This document shows positions 19,521 to 28,319 of a stretch of 64,000 nt of DNA, one piece after another. Every line of letters begins with the position of its first letter. Positions within the stretch are counted from its first letter, which is position 1. The position numbers and the translations under genes were made by a program. Origin of the DNA: Mycolicibacterium peregrinum (lineage in GTDB: Bacteria > Actinomycetota > Actinomycetes > Mycobacteriales > Mycobacteriaceae); assembly GCF_001665625.1 (NCBI RefSeq), contig NZ_LZSY01000067.1:42275-106274 (forward strand), read 5' to 3'. The notes under the pieces were generated by a model. The model was given only the letters and a program-made list of their open reading frames with translations, had not been told where the DNA came from and made no database searches.

Positions 19521-20903
19521 CTATTTGGCGGCCGTCTGGATGAACGCCGCCGAGGGTGACGACTGCGGCAGTCCGACTGCGGGCGCCTGCGGGGTGCCGA
19601 TCGCGCCGGCCAGCCAGGGGAGGGCAGCGGTGAACGCGTGGCTGGCGAACGGCCAGTCATGGGTGCCCTGATGCGTCACCACCGCGCACTCGATGCCGTG
19701 TTTCGACCCGAGCGCACACAGGGCGTTGGCGGCCTTGGCCTGGTCGTTGGCGCGGGCTGCGGGCTTGCCCGGCGTGGACGTGTCGTTGACGTCGAACCAG
19801 CCGGCCATCTGGTCGTACGGCCCGTGCCGGTTGATCACGGTGCTCGGGTCGAATGCGTCCCATGCGGCGGTGCTGCCGCCGAACAACCGGTCGATGGTCT
19901 GCGCCTTGGTTCCCGAGTTCGGGCCCAGGTCACCGGCGATGTCGACGAACGCGCTGAACAGCTCGGGGTGCATGACCGCCAGGTCCACGGCGCAGGTGCC
20001 GCCCATCGACCAACCGACGATGCCCCATCCGGCGGCCGCCGGATTGACGCCGTAATGGCTGTTCATATATGGGACAACGTCTTTGGTGAGATGGTCGGCG
20101 GAGTTTCCGCGCTTGCCGTTGACGCATTCGGTGTCGTTGTTGAAGGTGCCGCCCGGGTCGACGAACGCGAGCACGGGCGCGTAACCGTGGTGGGCGGCGG
20201 CGAAATCGTCCATCGACTTGATCACATTGCCCGCCCGCATCCAGTCGGCCGGGGTGTTGAACTCACCGCCGATCATCATCACGGTAGGCAACTTCGGCGC
20301 GGGATTGGCGGCGAACCACGCCGGCGGCAGGTACACGTACTCGCCGCGATGCCGGAAACCCGAGGCCGTGTTGGGGATTTCGACGGGGACCACGCTGCCC
20401 TTGGCGGGGATGGTGCCCTGGCGTTGCATGGCGGTCACCGTGACCTGATCGGTCTGGTCGGGTAGTGGGCCGGCGGTCAGCTGGTTCCACGCGGTCTGCA
20501 CCCACGGGAAGTAGCCGACCCACAGGTTCAGCGCCAGCGCGGTGCACAGCAGCGTCAGCGGGATTGCCATGACGGCGGAACCGCGCCGCCACCACTGGCT
20601 GCCGCGCCAGCCGGCAGCCAGAACCACGACCGCCACGCCGGTCAGCGCGATCCACACCCACAGCGACCGCGGCGCCGGATTCCCAGCCAACCCCTCGGAC
20701 TCGATGTACCAGTTGGTGCCCGCGACCAGGACGCCGCCGACCGCGGCGGCGAACGGCAGCCAGATGAGTGCCCAGCGACGGGTACGCCAGCCGATTGCGG
20801 CGATCAACACCACGGCGGTGATGACTTGGATGCTGGTCGGAACCCAGCCGTGCATCAAGGACAGGTGGTGAGTGAAGGTCACAGCAATATCGTCGCCGCC
20901 CAA
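19521..20903 (-). CDS. Membrane-anchored esterase family alpha/beta hydrolase
   Basis: About 460 residues with four N-terminal membrane helices (about 20-145) and an extracytoplasmic alpha/beta hydrolase domain resembling the mycolyltransferase/esterase-D family. The nucleophile elbow is GWSMGG (about 293), and the likely catalytic His is in THQGTHDWPF near the end. Substrate unknown; cell-envelope esters are plausible. Start is uncertain: TTG 20903 gives the longest frame, GTG 20882 or ATG 20858 are alternatives. It follows lysX by 26 bp on the same strand, so the two are likely co-transcribed, as in the Rv1640c-Rv1639c order. Confidence 0.82.
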   Translation of the reverse strand: MGGDDIAVTFTHHLSLMHGWVPTSIQVITAVVLIAAIGWRTRRWALIWLPFAAAVGGVLVAGTNWYIESEGLAGNPAPRSLWVWIALTGVAVVVLAAGWRGSQWWRRGSAVMAIPLTLLCTALALNLWVGYFPWVQTAWNQLTAGPLPDQTDQVTVTAMQRQGTIPAKGSVVPVEIPNTASGFRHRGEYVYLPPAWFAANPAPKLPTVMMIGGEFNTPADWMRAGNVIKSMDDFAAAHHGYAPVLAFVDPGGTFNNDTECVNGKRGNSADHLTKDVVPYMNSHYGVNPAAAGWGIVGWSMGGTCAVDLAVMHPELFSAFVDIAGDLGPNSGTKAQTIDRLFGGSTAAWDAFDPSTVINRHGPYDQMAGWFDVNDTSTPGKPAARANDQAKAANALCALGSKHGIECAVVTHQGTHDWPFASHAFTAALPWLAGAIGTPQAPAVGLPQSSPSAAFIQTAAK

Positions 20904-20929
20904 TCTTGGGATCGGCTGTGAGGAGCCTG

Positions 20930-23900
20930 CTAACGAGGTTTGGCCAGGGGAAACGGCAGCGTTTCGCGGATGCTACGTCCAGTTATCAACATGACCACGC
21001 GGTCCACACCCATACCGAGACCACCGGTCGGCGGCATCGCGTACTCCATGGCCTGCAGGAAGTCCTCGTCGAGCTCCATCGCCTCGGGGTCACCGCCCGC
21101 GGCCAGCAACGATTGCTCCTGCAGTCGGCGGCGCTGTTCGACGGGGTCGGTGAGCTCACTGTAGGCGGTACCCAGTTCGACGCCCCAGGCCACCAGATCC
21201 CAGCGTTCGGCAACCCCGGGGATGCTGCGGTGCGGCCGGGTCAACGGCGACACCGAGGTGGGGAAGTCCTTGTAGAACGTCGGCTCTTCCGTGCGGTCCT
21301 CGACGAGGTGCTCGTACATCTCCAACACCACCGCGCCGGCGTCCCAGTGGGTCAGATAGGGGATGTGCGCCGCATCGCAGAGCCTGCGCAGGGTGGCCAG
21401 GTCGGTCTCGACGGTGACGTGCTCGCCGAGGGCTTCCGACACCGCGTCGTGCACGGTCTTTACCGCCCACCGACCCGAGATGTCGACCGGCTCGAGGACT
21501 CCGTCGGCGCGCGGCCGCTGGAAGACCTGGGCCCCGTTGGCGGCCTGAGCGGCATTTTGGATCAGCTCACGGCAGCCGTCGATCCACACGTTGTAGTCGG
21601 CATGCGCCTGGTAGGCCTCCAGCAGGGTGAACTCCGGGTTGTGGCTGAAGTCCACGCCTTCGTTGCGGAATGCGCGGCCCAGTTCGAAGACCCGCTCGAC
21701 GCCGCCGACGCACAGCCGCTTGAGGTAGAGCTCGGGTGCGATCCGCAGATACAGGTCCAGGTCGTAGGCGTTGATGTGGGTCAGGAACGGCCGGGCGTTC
21801 GCTCCGCCGTGGATCTGTTGCAGGATCGGGGTTTCGACTTCGAGGAAACCCTTGGCGTACAACGTTTCCCGGATGGCATGCAGAGCGCCGCTGCGGGCCC
21901 GGATCAAGTCCCGCGCCTCGGTGTTGACGGCCAGGTCCACGTAGCGCGCCCGCACGCGAGCCTCTTGGTCGGTCAGGCCCTTCCACTTGTCCGGCAGCGG
22001 GCGGAGACATTTGCCGGTCAAACGCCAGCTGTCGACGAGCAGTGAGGGGGTGCCGTTGCGGCTGTGGCCCATCGAACCGCTCACCTCGATCAGATCGCCC
22101 AGATCGATGGTTGCGGTGAAGTCTGCGGTCGTGGCCTCGGTCAGGCGGGCGTTGTCGAGCAGCAACTGGACTTCGCCGGACCAGTCGCGCAACTGGGCGA
22201 ACAGCACACCGCCGTAATCCCGGATCCGCAGGATCCGGCCGGCGACGGTGAGCGTGTTCCCGTCGACCGATTCCAGTGCGGCGGCAATGGTGTGGCTGGG
22301 GGCCTGGCCCACCGGATAGGCGTCCACGCCGGCGGCCTGCAACTGCCGCAACTTCGCCATCCTGACCCGCACCTGCTCGGGAAGCCGCTGCTGCTCGTCG
22401 CCGTCGGCCGGGTCGATCGGCAGCCCGGACATGTCAGGTGCGCTGCCGTCGTGATGCAACCGGCCCGAACCCACCAGATCCGCCGGGGCCGCGACGTGCT
22501 CGCCGGTGTGCTGCTTGTTGCGTCGGGAGAACGGCAACACCAAAAATCCCTCGGCGATCACCGAGGCCACCCCGACCCGGGGGATCAGCCGTGCGTCCTC
22601 GTAGCAGGCGTACCGGGGCACCCACTCGGGCTGGTACTTCATGTTGGAGCGGTACAGCGTCTCCAGTTGCCACCACCGGGAGAAGAACACCAGCAGGGCC
22701 CGCCACAGCCGGGCCACCGGACCGGCGCCCAGCTGTGCGCCCTGCTGGAACGCCGACCGGAACATTGCGAAGTTCAGTGAGATCCGGCTGACCCCAATGC
22801 TTTCGGACTGCATGCACAGTTCGCTGACCATCAGCTCGATGGTGCCGTTGGGGGATTGCGGGGAGCGGCGCATCACGTCGAGCGAGACGCCGTTGGTGCC
22901 CCACGGCACCAATGACAGCAGCGCGACCACCTCCGGCTCGGGGTTGCCGTCGCGCTGCTGGACCGCCTCGACGAGCAGGCAGTCACCGTCGGCCGGGTCG
23001 CCGAGCCGGCCCAGCGCCATCGAGAAGCCGCGTTCGGTCTCGGTGTCTCGCCACGCGTCGGCGCGGCGGATCACCTCGTCCATCTCGGCCCGGTCCAGCT
23101 CACGGTGGCGCCGCATGCGCACCGTGGTGCCGGCGCGCCGGGCCCGGGTGACGGCCTGGCGCACCGCACGCATGTCGGGCCCGGACAGCCGGAAGTTGTC
23201 CGGATGCAGAATGGCTTCATCGCCGAGCTGCAGCGCGTTCAGGCCGGCTGCCCGAAACGCCTCGGCCGCCGCCGAACTGGCGCCCATCACGCCCGGGGCC
23301 CAGCCGTAGGTCTGGCACAACTGCAGCCAGGCCGCGATCGCCTGTGGCCACGATTTGGGATCACCGACCGGATCGCCGCCGGCCAGGCACACGCCCACCT
23401 CGACGCGGTAGGCGATGGCGGCCCGGCCGTTGGGCGCGAACACCACCGACTTGTCGCGGCGAGTGGCGAAGTATCCCAGCGAATCGTTCTTGCCGTAGAC
23501 CTCCAACAGGCCGCGGATCGCCGATTCGTCCTCACCCGTCAACGCATTGGAGGCGCGCTGTGACTGGAACAGCACGATCGCGGCGGCCATCAACGCCATC
23601 GCGCCGAACAACCCGAAGATCGCGTTGAGGAACGTGTGCGAATAGCCCTCGAAAACCTCGGTCGGGACGGTCGCGAAACCGCTCACCCGGTTGACCGCGT
23701 ACAGCAATCGCCATTCCGGGGGCAGGGTGCCGGGGAACAGCTCCAGTAGTGCCCAGGCGGCCAAGATGCCGATAGCCATGCCCGCGACCAGGACCACGGC
23801 GGATTTGAGCAGGGCGCCGCGGCGCACCTTGGCCCAGAACTGATTACGCGCCAACACCAGCGCGACGATGGCCACCACGTGGAACACCACGCCGATGACC

Positions 23901-24259
23901 TCGCCGACGTCGTCGGCGACGGGGTCGCCGCCGGTGGCGAGATCGCCGAGGTTCCAGCCGATCGCGCCCACCATGTAGAGCACGAGAATCCACCAGGCGA
24001 TCCGCTTGCGGGCGGCCAGCGCGGCCGCCAGCAGCGCCAGTACGAACGCCCACGCGAAGCTGGTGTCGGGGAAGTTGAAGATGTAGTCGTTGACGAACTC
24101 TCGCGGCACCTGGATCAACCAACGCACCGCAGGAGACACACTGGCGATCAGCGAAAGAGTGGCGATCACCCCGACGATCCAGCCGGCTGCTGCGGGAACC
24201 CAGGAGAACCTCGACGCGGGCTGGACCCCGGTGCGGCTGCCGCGGCTGATAACGGTCAT
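20930..24259 (-). CDS. lysX: Bifunctional lysylphosphatidylglycerol synthetase / lysyl-tRNA synthetase
   Basis: A 1109-residue membrane fusion specific to actinobacteria. The N-terminal MprF-like part has about seven helices (residues 20-235). A DUF2156 acyl-transferase domain (about 245-560) transfers lysine from Lys-tRNA to phosphatidylglycerol. The C-terminal class II LysRS has an OB-fold (about 640-735), motif 2 in [15 protein letters not shown] and motif 3 in [11 protein letters not shown]. Known in M. tuberculosis (Rv1640c) to give resistance to cationic peptides and affect membrane potential. A separate housekeeping LysRS is expected elsewhere. Start ATG 24259. Confidence 0.98.
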   Translation of the reverse strand: MTVISRGSRTGVQPASRFSWVPAAAGWIVGVIATLSLIASVSPAVRWLIQVPREFVNDYIFNFPDTSFAWAFVLALLAAALAARKRIAWWILVLYMVGAIGWNLGDLATGGDPVADDVGEVIGVVFHVVAIVALVLARNQFWAKVRRGALLKSAVVLVAGMAIGILAAWALLELFPGTLPPEWRLLYAVNRVSGFATVPTEVFEGYSHTFLNAIFGLFGAMALMAAAIVLFQSQRASNALTGEDESAIRGLLEVYGKNDSLGYFATRRDKSVVFAPNGRAAIAYRVEVGVCLAGGDPVGDPKSWPQAIAAWLQLCQTYGWAPGVMGASSAAAEAFRAAGLNALQLGDEAILHPDNFRLSGPDMRAVRQAVTRARRAGTTVRMRRHRELDRAEMDEVIRRADAWRDTETERGFSMALGRLGDPADGDCLLVEAVQQRDGNPEPEVVALLSLVPWGTNGVSLDVMRRSPQSPNGTIELMVSELCMQSESIGVSRISLNFAMFRSAFQQGAQLGAGPVARLWRALLVFFSRWWQLETLYRSNMKYQPEWVPRYACYEDARLIPRVGVASVIAEGFLVLPFSRRNKQHTGEHVAAPADLVGSGRLHHDGSAPDMSGLPIDPADGDEQQRLPEQVRVRMAKLRQLQAAGVDAYPVGQAPSHTIAAALESVDGNTLTVAGRILRIRDYGGVLFAQLRDWSGEVQLLLDNARLTEATTADFTATIDLGDLIEVSGSMGHSRNGTPSLLVDSWRLTGKCLRPLPDKWKGLTDQEARVRARYVDLAVNTEARDLIRARSGALHAIRETLYAKGFLEVETPILQQIHGGANARPFLTHINAYDLDLYLRIAPELYLKRLCVGGVERVFELGRAFRNEGVDFSHNPEFTLLEAYQAHADYNVWIDGCRELIQNAAQAANGAQVFQRPRADGVLEPVDISGRWAVKTVHDAVSEALGEHVTVETDLATLRRLCDAAHIPYLTHWDAGAVVLEMYEHLVEDRTEEPTFYKDFPTSVSPLTRPHRSIPGVAERWDLVAWGVELGTAYSELTDPVEQRRRLQEQSLLAAGGDPEAMELDEDFLQAMEYAMPPTGGLGMGVDRVVMLITGRSIRETLPFPLAKPR

Positions 24260-24326
24260 ACGCCCGGAGAATAGGCGGTCAAACCGTCAATTGGGTCCAC
24301 CACGCGCACAGACACCGCGCAGGTGA

Positions 24327-24713
24327 TTACCAGACTGGGCCGGTGTACTGCTCGCCTGGGCCTTTGCCGGGCTCGTCGGGATGCGCACTGGCTTCGCGGA
24401 ACGCCAGCTGCAGGCTCTTGAGGCCGTCGCGCACCGGGCCTGCGTGCGGTCCCAGGTATTCGGCCGATGCCGTCACGAGTCCGGCCAGTGCGGTGATGAT
24501 CCGGCGGGCTTCATCAAGATCACGGTGCGGGCTATCGTCGGGATCCTCGGCCGAGAGTCCGATCTTCTCGGCCGCGGCGCTCATCAACATGAGGGCCGCC
24601 CGGGTGATGACTTCCACCGCGGGGATGTCGGCGAGTTCGCGAACGGCTGGGCCGTCCAGATTGCCTGAGTCCTGCGGCGTCGCCTCGTCGGGCGTTTCGG
24701 TCGGATCCGTCAT
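24327..24713 (-). CDS. DUF1844 domain protein
   Basis: A 128-residue acidic soluble protein. The central helical domain (about 28-105), with VITRAALMLMSAAAEKIGL and DLDEARRIITALAGLV, is the DUF1844 pattern. It is conserved beside infC in many actinobacteria, divergently transcribed as here. No catalytic residues. Start ATG 24713 lies about 260 bp from the infC start; the region between holds the infC leader. Function unknown. Confidence 0.85.
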   Translation of the reverse strand: MTDPTETPDEATPQDSGNLDGPAVRELADIPAVEVITRAALMLMSAAAEKIGLSAEDPDDSPHRDLDEARRIITALAGLVTASAEYLGPHAGPVRDGLKSLQLAFREASAHPDEPGKGPGEQYTGPVW

Positions 24714-24976
24714 GCCTGCTAGACTGTCATGCGCGACCGTCCCGGCTCATGTCAGGGACAGCAAGTGGAGTCCCACTCCCACCGTTGGCCACAAGGTATA
24801 ACGGTCCGGTCGCCGGTGTTCTCGGACACCGGTTCTGTGCTCCGGCTTTGGAGCTGCAGGCGGCGCAAGCCGTGATCGGTCGGCATTGGGCCCTGCTTTG
24901 AGCAGGGCTTTTCTGTTCTTCGGGGCAGAGATGCGGATGGGTGGGTCTCCTCAGCAGACCCAACATAGGAGGCCCC
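24714..24976 (+). promoter_or_regulatory. Structured leader of the infC operon
   Basis: A 263-bp gap with no gene but three perfect hairpins in the infC direction. They are CCGGTGT/ACACCGG (24813-24832), the terminator-like GCCCTGCT/AGCAGGGC (24890-24908), and TGGGTCT/AGACCCA (24942-24962), which sits just before the AGGAGG ribosome site. The last loop contains CTCCT, able to pair with that ribosome site. A TATAAC at about 24798 could be the -10. The arrangement suggests autoregulation of the IF3-L35-L20 operon at the RNA level. Confidence 0.55.
24890..24920 (+). terminator. Attenuator-like intrinsic terminator upstream of infC
   Basis: An 8-bp perfect stem GCCCTGCT/AGCAGGGC with a TTG loop, followed by TTTTCTGTTCTT. 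It lies 57 bp before the infC start codon, inside the presumed leader rather than behind a gene. Premature termination control is therefore the simplest reading; the ligand (for example L20) is not determinable here. Confidence 0.65.
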
Positions 24977-25576
24977 ATCAGCACTGAGACCCGCATCAAC
25001 GAGCGCATCCGCGTACCTGAAGTCCGCCTGATCGGACCGAACGGCGAGCAGGTAGGCATTGTCCGCATCGAAGATGCTCTCCGCGTCGCCGCGGATGCCG
25101 ATCTCGACCTCGTCGAAGTTGCACCAGCCGCAAAACCCCCGGTCTGCAAGATCATGGATTACGGCAAGTTCAAGTACGAGACGGCACTCAAGGAGCGCGA
25201 GTCTCGCAAGAACCAGCAGCAGACCGTCGTCAAGGAACAGAAGCTGCGTCCCAAGATCGACGATCACGACTACGAGACGAAGAAGGGCCACGTGGTCCGC
25301 TTCCTCGAAGCCGGATCCAAGGTCAAGGTGACCATCATGTTCCGCGGACGCGAGCAGTCCCGGCCCGAACTCGGGTACCGGTTGTTGCAGCGGTTGGGCG
25401 CAGACGTGGCCGAGTACGGCTTCGTCGAGACCTCAGCCAAGCAGGACGGCCGCAACATGACGATGGTGCTGGCACCGCACCGCGGCGCGAAGACTCGCGC
25501 CAAGGCGGCGGAGCAGGCCGAGCGCCCAGGCGGGCAGCAGGCCGCATCAGAAGAACCAGACGTTACGCAGAACTAG
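24977..25576 (+). CDS. infC: Translation initiation factor IF-3 with AUC start
   Basis: IF3 binds the 30S subunit and proofreads start-codon selection. The protein has 199 residues: the N-domain with [20 protein letters not shown], a Lys-rich linker helix, and the C-domain with [21 protein letters not shown], plus an actinobacterial Ala/Glu-rich tail. AGGAGG (24968-24973 region) with proper spacing points to ATC 24977 as the start. The only upstream in-frame starts read through the leader hairpin. AUU/AUC starts in infC are a known autoregulatory device, because IF3 itself rejects non-AUG/GUG/UUG starts. First gene of infC-rpmI-rplT. Confidence 0.95.
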   Translation: MSTETRINERIRVPEVRLIGPNGEQVGIVRIEDALRVAADADLDLVEVAPAAKPPVCKIMDYGKFKYETALKERESRKNQQQTVVKEQKLRPKIDDHDYETKKGHVVRFLEAGSKVKVTIMFRGREQSRPELGYRLLQRLGADVAEYGFVETSAKQDGRNMTMVLAPHRGAKTRAKAAEQAERPGGQQAASEEPDVTQN

Positions 25577-25599
25577 TTTCAACACAGAACTGAGGATTC

Positions 25600-25794
25600 A
25601 TGCCCAAGGCGAAGACCCACAGCGGAGCATCGAAGCGCTTCCGCAAGACCGGGACCGGCAAGATCGTGCGCCAGAAGGCCGGCCGCCGCCACCTGCTGGA
25701 GCACAAGGCCACCAAGCGCACCCGCCGGCTTGACGGCCGCACCGTGGTTGCAGCCAACGACACCAAGCGTGTCAACAAGTTGCTCAACGGCTAG
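25600..25794 (+). CDS. rpmI: 50S ribosomal protein L35
   Basis: 64 residues, highly basic, with the L35 opening [20 protein letters not shown] and a normal length. GAGG precedes ATG 25600. It lies 23 bp after infC in the conserved infC-rpmI-rplT operon. Confidence 0.99.
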   Translation: MPKAKTHSGASKRFRKTGTGKIVRQKAGRRHLLEHKATKRTRRLDGRTVVAANDTKRVNKLLNG

Positions 25795-25834
25795 ACCTGC
25801 CGCTCCCCGTACCGAACGAGAATAGGAACATCCC

Positions 25835-26224
25835 ATGGCACGCGTGAAGCGCGCACTCAACGCCCAGAAGAAGCGGCGTACCGTACTCAAGGCCTCGAAG
25901 GGCTACCGGGGCCAGCGGTCCCGTCTGTACCGCAAGGCCAAGGAACAGCAGCTGCATTCGCTGACCTACGCCTACCGCGACCGTCGCGCCCGCAAGGGTG
26001 AGTTCCGCAAGCTGTGGATCTCGCGTATCAACGCTGCGGCCCGCGCCAACGACATCACCTACAACCGCCTGATCCAGGGCCTCAAGGCCGCCGGCGTCGA
26101 GGTGGACCGCAAGAACCTGGCCGAGATCGCCGTCAGCGACGCCGCTGCGTTCACCGCTCTGGTCGAGGTCGCCAAGGCCGCTCTTCCCGAAGATGTCAAT
26201 GCGCCCTCCGGAGAGGCCGCCTGA
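25835..26224 (+). CDS. rplT: 50S ribosomal protein L20
   Basis: 129 residues, basic, with the L20 signature region [17 protein letters not shown] and a conserved C-terminal domain ([23 protein letters not shown]). L20 assembles early on 23S rRNA and is the operon regulator in several bacteria. AGGA precedes ATG 25835. Its TGA (26222-26224) overlaps a CTG that may start the methyltransferase gene. Confidence 0.99.
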   Translation: MARVKRALNAQKKRRTVLKASKGYRGQRSRLYRKAKEQQLHSLTYAYRDRRARKGEFRKLWISRINAAARANDITYNRLIQGLKAAGVEVDRKNLAEIAVSDAAAFTALVEVAKAALPEDVNAPSGEAA

Positions 26225-26991
26225 CGCTCACCGAGCGTTCTGCCCGGGTGGCTGCTGCGGTCAAACTGCAGCGCCACGTCGGGCGCCGCCGCGCCGCACG
26301 CTTCCTTGCCGAGGGACCCAACCTCGTCGAGGCCGCGTTGCGGCGCGGACTTGTTTCCGAGGTGTTCGCGACCGAGGCCGCCATGGACCGTTTCGGCGAT
26401 CTGCTGGCCGCCGTGCCGGTGCAGCTGGTCACCGAGCGTGCGGCGAAAGCCTTGTCGGACACCGTGACACCGGTCGGCCTGGTGGCGGTGTGCCGGCTGC
26501 CGGAAGTATCGCTCGACGACGTCCTGGCCGATGAGCCCCGACTGATCGCGGTACCCGTGCAGATCTCGGAGCCGGGAAACGCGGGCACGTTGATCCGGGC
26601 CGCCGACGCGATGGGTGCCGACGCGGTGGTGCTGGCCGGCAACAGCGTCGACCCCTACAACAGCAAGTGTCTGCGGGCGTCGGCCGGCAGCATCTTCTCT
26701 CTGCCGGTGATCGGCGAGCCCGATGAGGCGGCAACCGTTGCGCAGCTGCAGGCCGCCGGAATGCAAGTGCTCGCCACCACGATCGACGGCGAGGTCAGCC
26801 TCGATGAGGTGGACCTGGCCGGGCCCACAGCCTGGCTGTTCGGGCCCGAAGCCCACGGCCTGCCAACCGAACTGGCGGTGGCGGCCGATCACCGGGTGCA
26901 CATTCCGATGCCCGGACACTCCGAAAGTCTCAACATCGCCTCGGCGGCATCGATCTGCCTGTATCAGAGCGCCCGCGCCCACCGCAGATAG
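26221..26991 (+). CDS. tsnR: TrmH/TsnR-family rRNA 2'-O-methyltransferase
   Basis: A SPOUT-class RNA methyltransferase of about 256 residues. The N-terminal substrate-binding domain ([19 protein letters not shown]) is followed by the knotted domain with [31 protein letters not shown] and [18 protein letters not shown] (SAM-binding motifs). Follows rplT as in Rv1643-Rv1644. The family-typical N-terminus LTERSARV is present but is preceded only by CTG (26221, overlapping the rplT stop as CTGA) or ACG (26224). The first canonical start is GTG 26248, which would trim nine residues. The function is clear, the start is not. Confidence 0.88.
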   Translation: MTLTERSARVAAAVKLQRHVGRRRAARFLAEGPNLVEAALRRGLVSEVFATEAAMDRFGDLLAAVPVQLVTERAAKALSDTVTPVGLVAVCRLPEVSLDDVLADEPRLIAVPVQISEPGNAGTLIRAADAMGADAVVLAGNSVDPYNSKCLRASAGSIFSLPVIGEPDEAATVAQLQAAGMQVLATTIDGEVSLDEVDLAGPTAWLFGPEAHGLPTELAVAADHRVHIPMPGHSESLNIASAASICLYQSARAHRR

Positions 26992-27000
26992 TGCGCCGAA

Positions 27001-27049
27001 TGGCCACTTATCCTACGGTTTTTCGCGATTCGAGTATCACAAGTGGCCA
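27001..27049. promoter_or_regulatory. 9-bp inverted repeat before the hemerythrin gene
   Basis: TGGCCACTT (27001-27009) and AAGTGGCCA (27041-27049) are perfect inverted copies flanking 31 AT-richer bases. The pair lies 38 bp upstream of the hemerythrin GTG, in the only gap available for its promoter. It could be a two-site operator or a DNA loop; there is no T-run, so it is not an intrinsic terminator. Confidence 0.5.
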
Positions 27050-27087
27050 CTCGGGTGATGTGACACGATGCTGTGGGGAGGTGCGTC

Positions 27088-27555
27088 GTGTGCCAATACT
27101 GCGGATGCCGGGACATGCCACTGCTGCGGGATTACATCGCCGAGCACGAGCGGGCGGTCGACCATGGCCGTGAAGCGGTGCGCGCCCTGGACCGCGGTGA
27201 GCTGGACGTGGCCCGCCGGCGGCTGGGGGAGATGTTCGAGGAGTTGCGCTCCCACTGGCAGGGTGAGGAGGACGGGCTGTTCGCGGTGATGCACACTGAC
27301 GAGCTCTACGCCGAGCACATCGACCCGCTGGTGGCCGAACATCGTGAGCTGGCCGCGTTTCTCGAGGTGGTCGACCTGTCTGACCCTGATGATCAGAAAC
27401 GGGTCCGCAAGGAGATCGAAGAGCTCTACGTCCACATCGCAAAAGAAGAGGACGGGTTGTTTCCGGCCGCGCTCACCGCGCTCGACGGGCCCGACTGGGA
27501 CGCCGCGATGGCAGGCTGGCAACAGGCACACCCCGGCCGGCACATGATTTCCTGA
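27088..27555 (+). CDS. Hemerythrin-domain protein with N-terminal Cys motif
   Basis: About 155 residues forming a four-helix HHE domain. Likely di-iron ligands sit in DYIAEHERAVDHG, HWQGEEDGLF, HIDPLVAEHREL and YVHIAKEEDGLF. A short CQYCGC motif precedes the domain and could bind metal or act in redox sensing. GGGGAGG (27075-27081) six bases before GTG 27088 fixes the start. Hemerythrin-like proteins of mycobacteria take part in NO and oxidative responses (family knowledge). Single-gene unit with its own inverted repeat. Confidence 0.85.
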   Translation: MCQYCGCRDMPLLRDYIAEHERAVDHGREAVRALDRGELDVARRRLGEMFEELRSHWQGEEDGLFAVMHTDELYAEHIDPLVAEHRELAAFLEVVDLSDPDDQKRVRKEIEELYVHIAKEEDGLFPAALTALDGPDWDAAMAGWQQAHPGRHMIS

Positions 27556-27591
27556 CCCTCGCGGCGTGGACCAGTGATGGTTGGATCAGGC

Positions 27592-28221
27592 TCAGCGGGA
27601 AATGGCGGCGACGAAACTCTTTGCCCGGTTGGTGATTTCATCCCAGTTCGCGGTCGCGACATGCGCCGGTGAAACGACGCCGGTACCTGCGCACACGGCG
27701 AGCGCGCCCGCATCGAGGTAGGCCCGGGCGTTTCCGTCGTTGATTCCGCCGGACGGCAGCAGCTCGACGTCCGGGTATGGCCCGTGCAGATCGGACAGGT
27801 ATTTCGGACCCATGCTGCCGGCTGGGAAGATCTTCACCGCAGCGGATCCGAGATCGACCGCCTGTGCCACCTCGGTCGGGGTGAGTGCACCCAGGAACAC
27901 CGGTATCGAGCCGGCCGTCGCGACCTCGGCGACCTCGGGTCGAAGGCCGGGGGTGACCAGGAAGCGCGCACCCGCGTCGATGGCGTCGCGGGCTTGGCCG
28001 GCAGTCATCACGGTGCCGACGCCGAGCGTGATCCCAGCCCTGGCCACCGATTCGGCGCACGAGCGCAGGTGCTCGAGAATGCCGGGGGTGGTGAATGTCA
28101 GCTCGACCGTGCGGATACCACCCGCCGCGAGCGCGTGGCACAGATCGGCCGCGTCCGGAATCGTCTCGGCCCGGACGACGCTGAGCACACGATCCGCCCG
28201 GAGGACGTCGAGTTCTGTCAT
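27592..28221 (-). CDS. eda: KDPG/KHG aldolase
   Basis: A 209-residue class I aldolase (TIM barrel) that cleaves 2-keto-3-deoxy-6-phosphogluconate to pyruvate and glyceraldehyde-3-phosphate. The Schiff-base Lys is in AAVKIFPAG (about 135), the catalytic Glu in TVELTFTTP (about 42), and the phosphate loop in LPSGGIN. It lies 98 bp downstream of the PLP-dependent deaminase on the same strand, and divergent from the KDG kinase. It therefore supplies the last step of the island's pathway. Start ATG 28221. Confidence 0.93.
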   Translation of the reverse strand: MTELDVLRADRVLSVVRAETIPDAADLCHALAAGGIRTVELTFTTPGILEHLRSCAESVARAGITLGVGTVMTAGQARDAIDAGARFLVTPGLRPEVAEVATAGSIPVFLGALTPTEVAQAVDLGSAAVKIFPAGSMGPKYLSDLHGPYPDVELLPSGGINDGNARAYLDAGALAVCAGTGVVSPAHVATANWDEITNRAKSFVAAISR

Positions 28222-28319
28222 TGCACACCTCCACTCACGCCGCGTCGCAGCGACCGTCCGGCTGTCGCGCCGTCGACGACAGTGGCTGAGCGGATCAGGG
28301 CGGGCATCGCGTATCCGGG

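Noticed and set aside
20906..22045. Long plus-strand open frame (about 380 codons) opposite lysX
   Set aside because: It is antisense to the LysRS domain, shows no family motif and its composition is what GC-rich third positions produce on the opposite strand.
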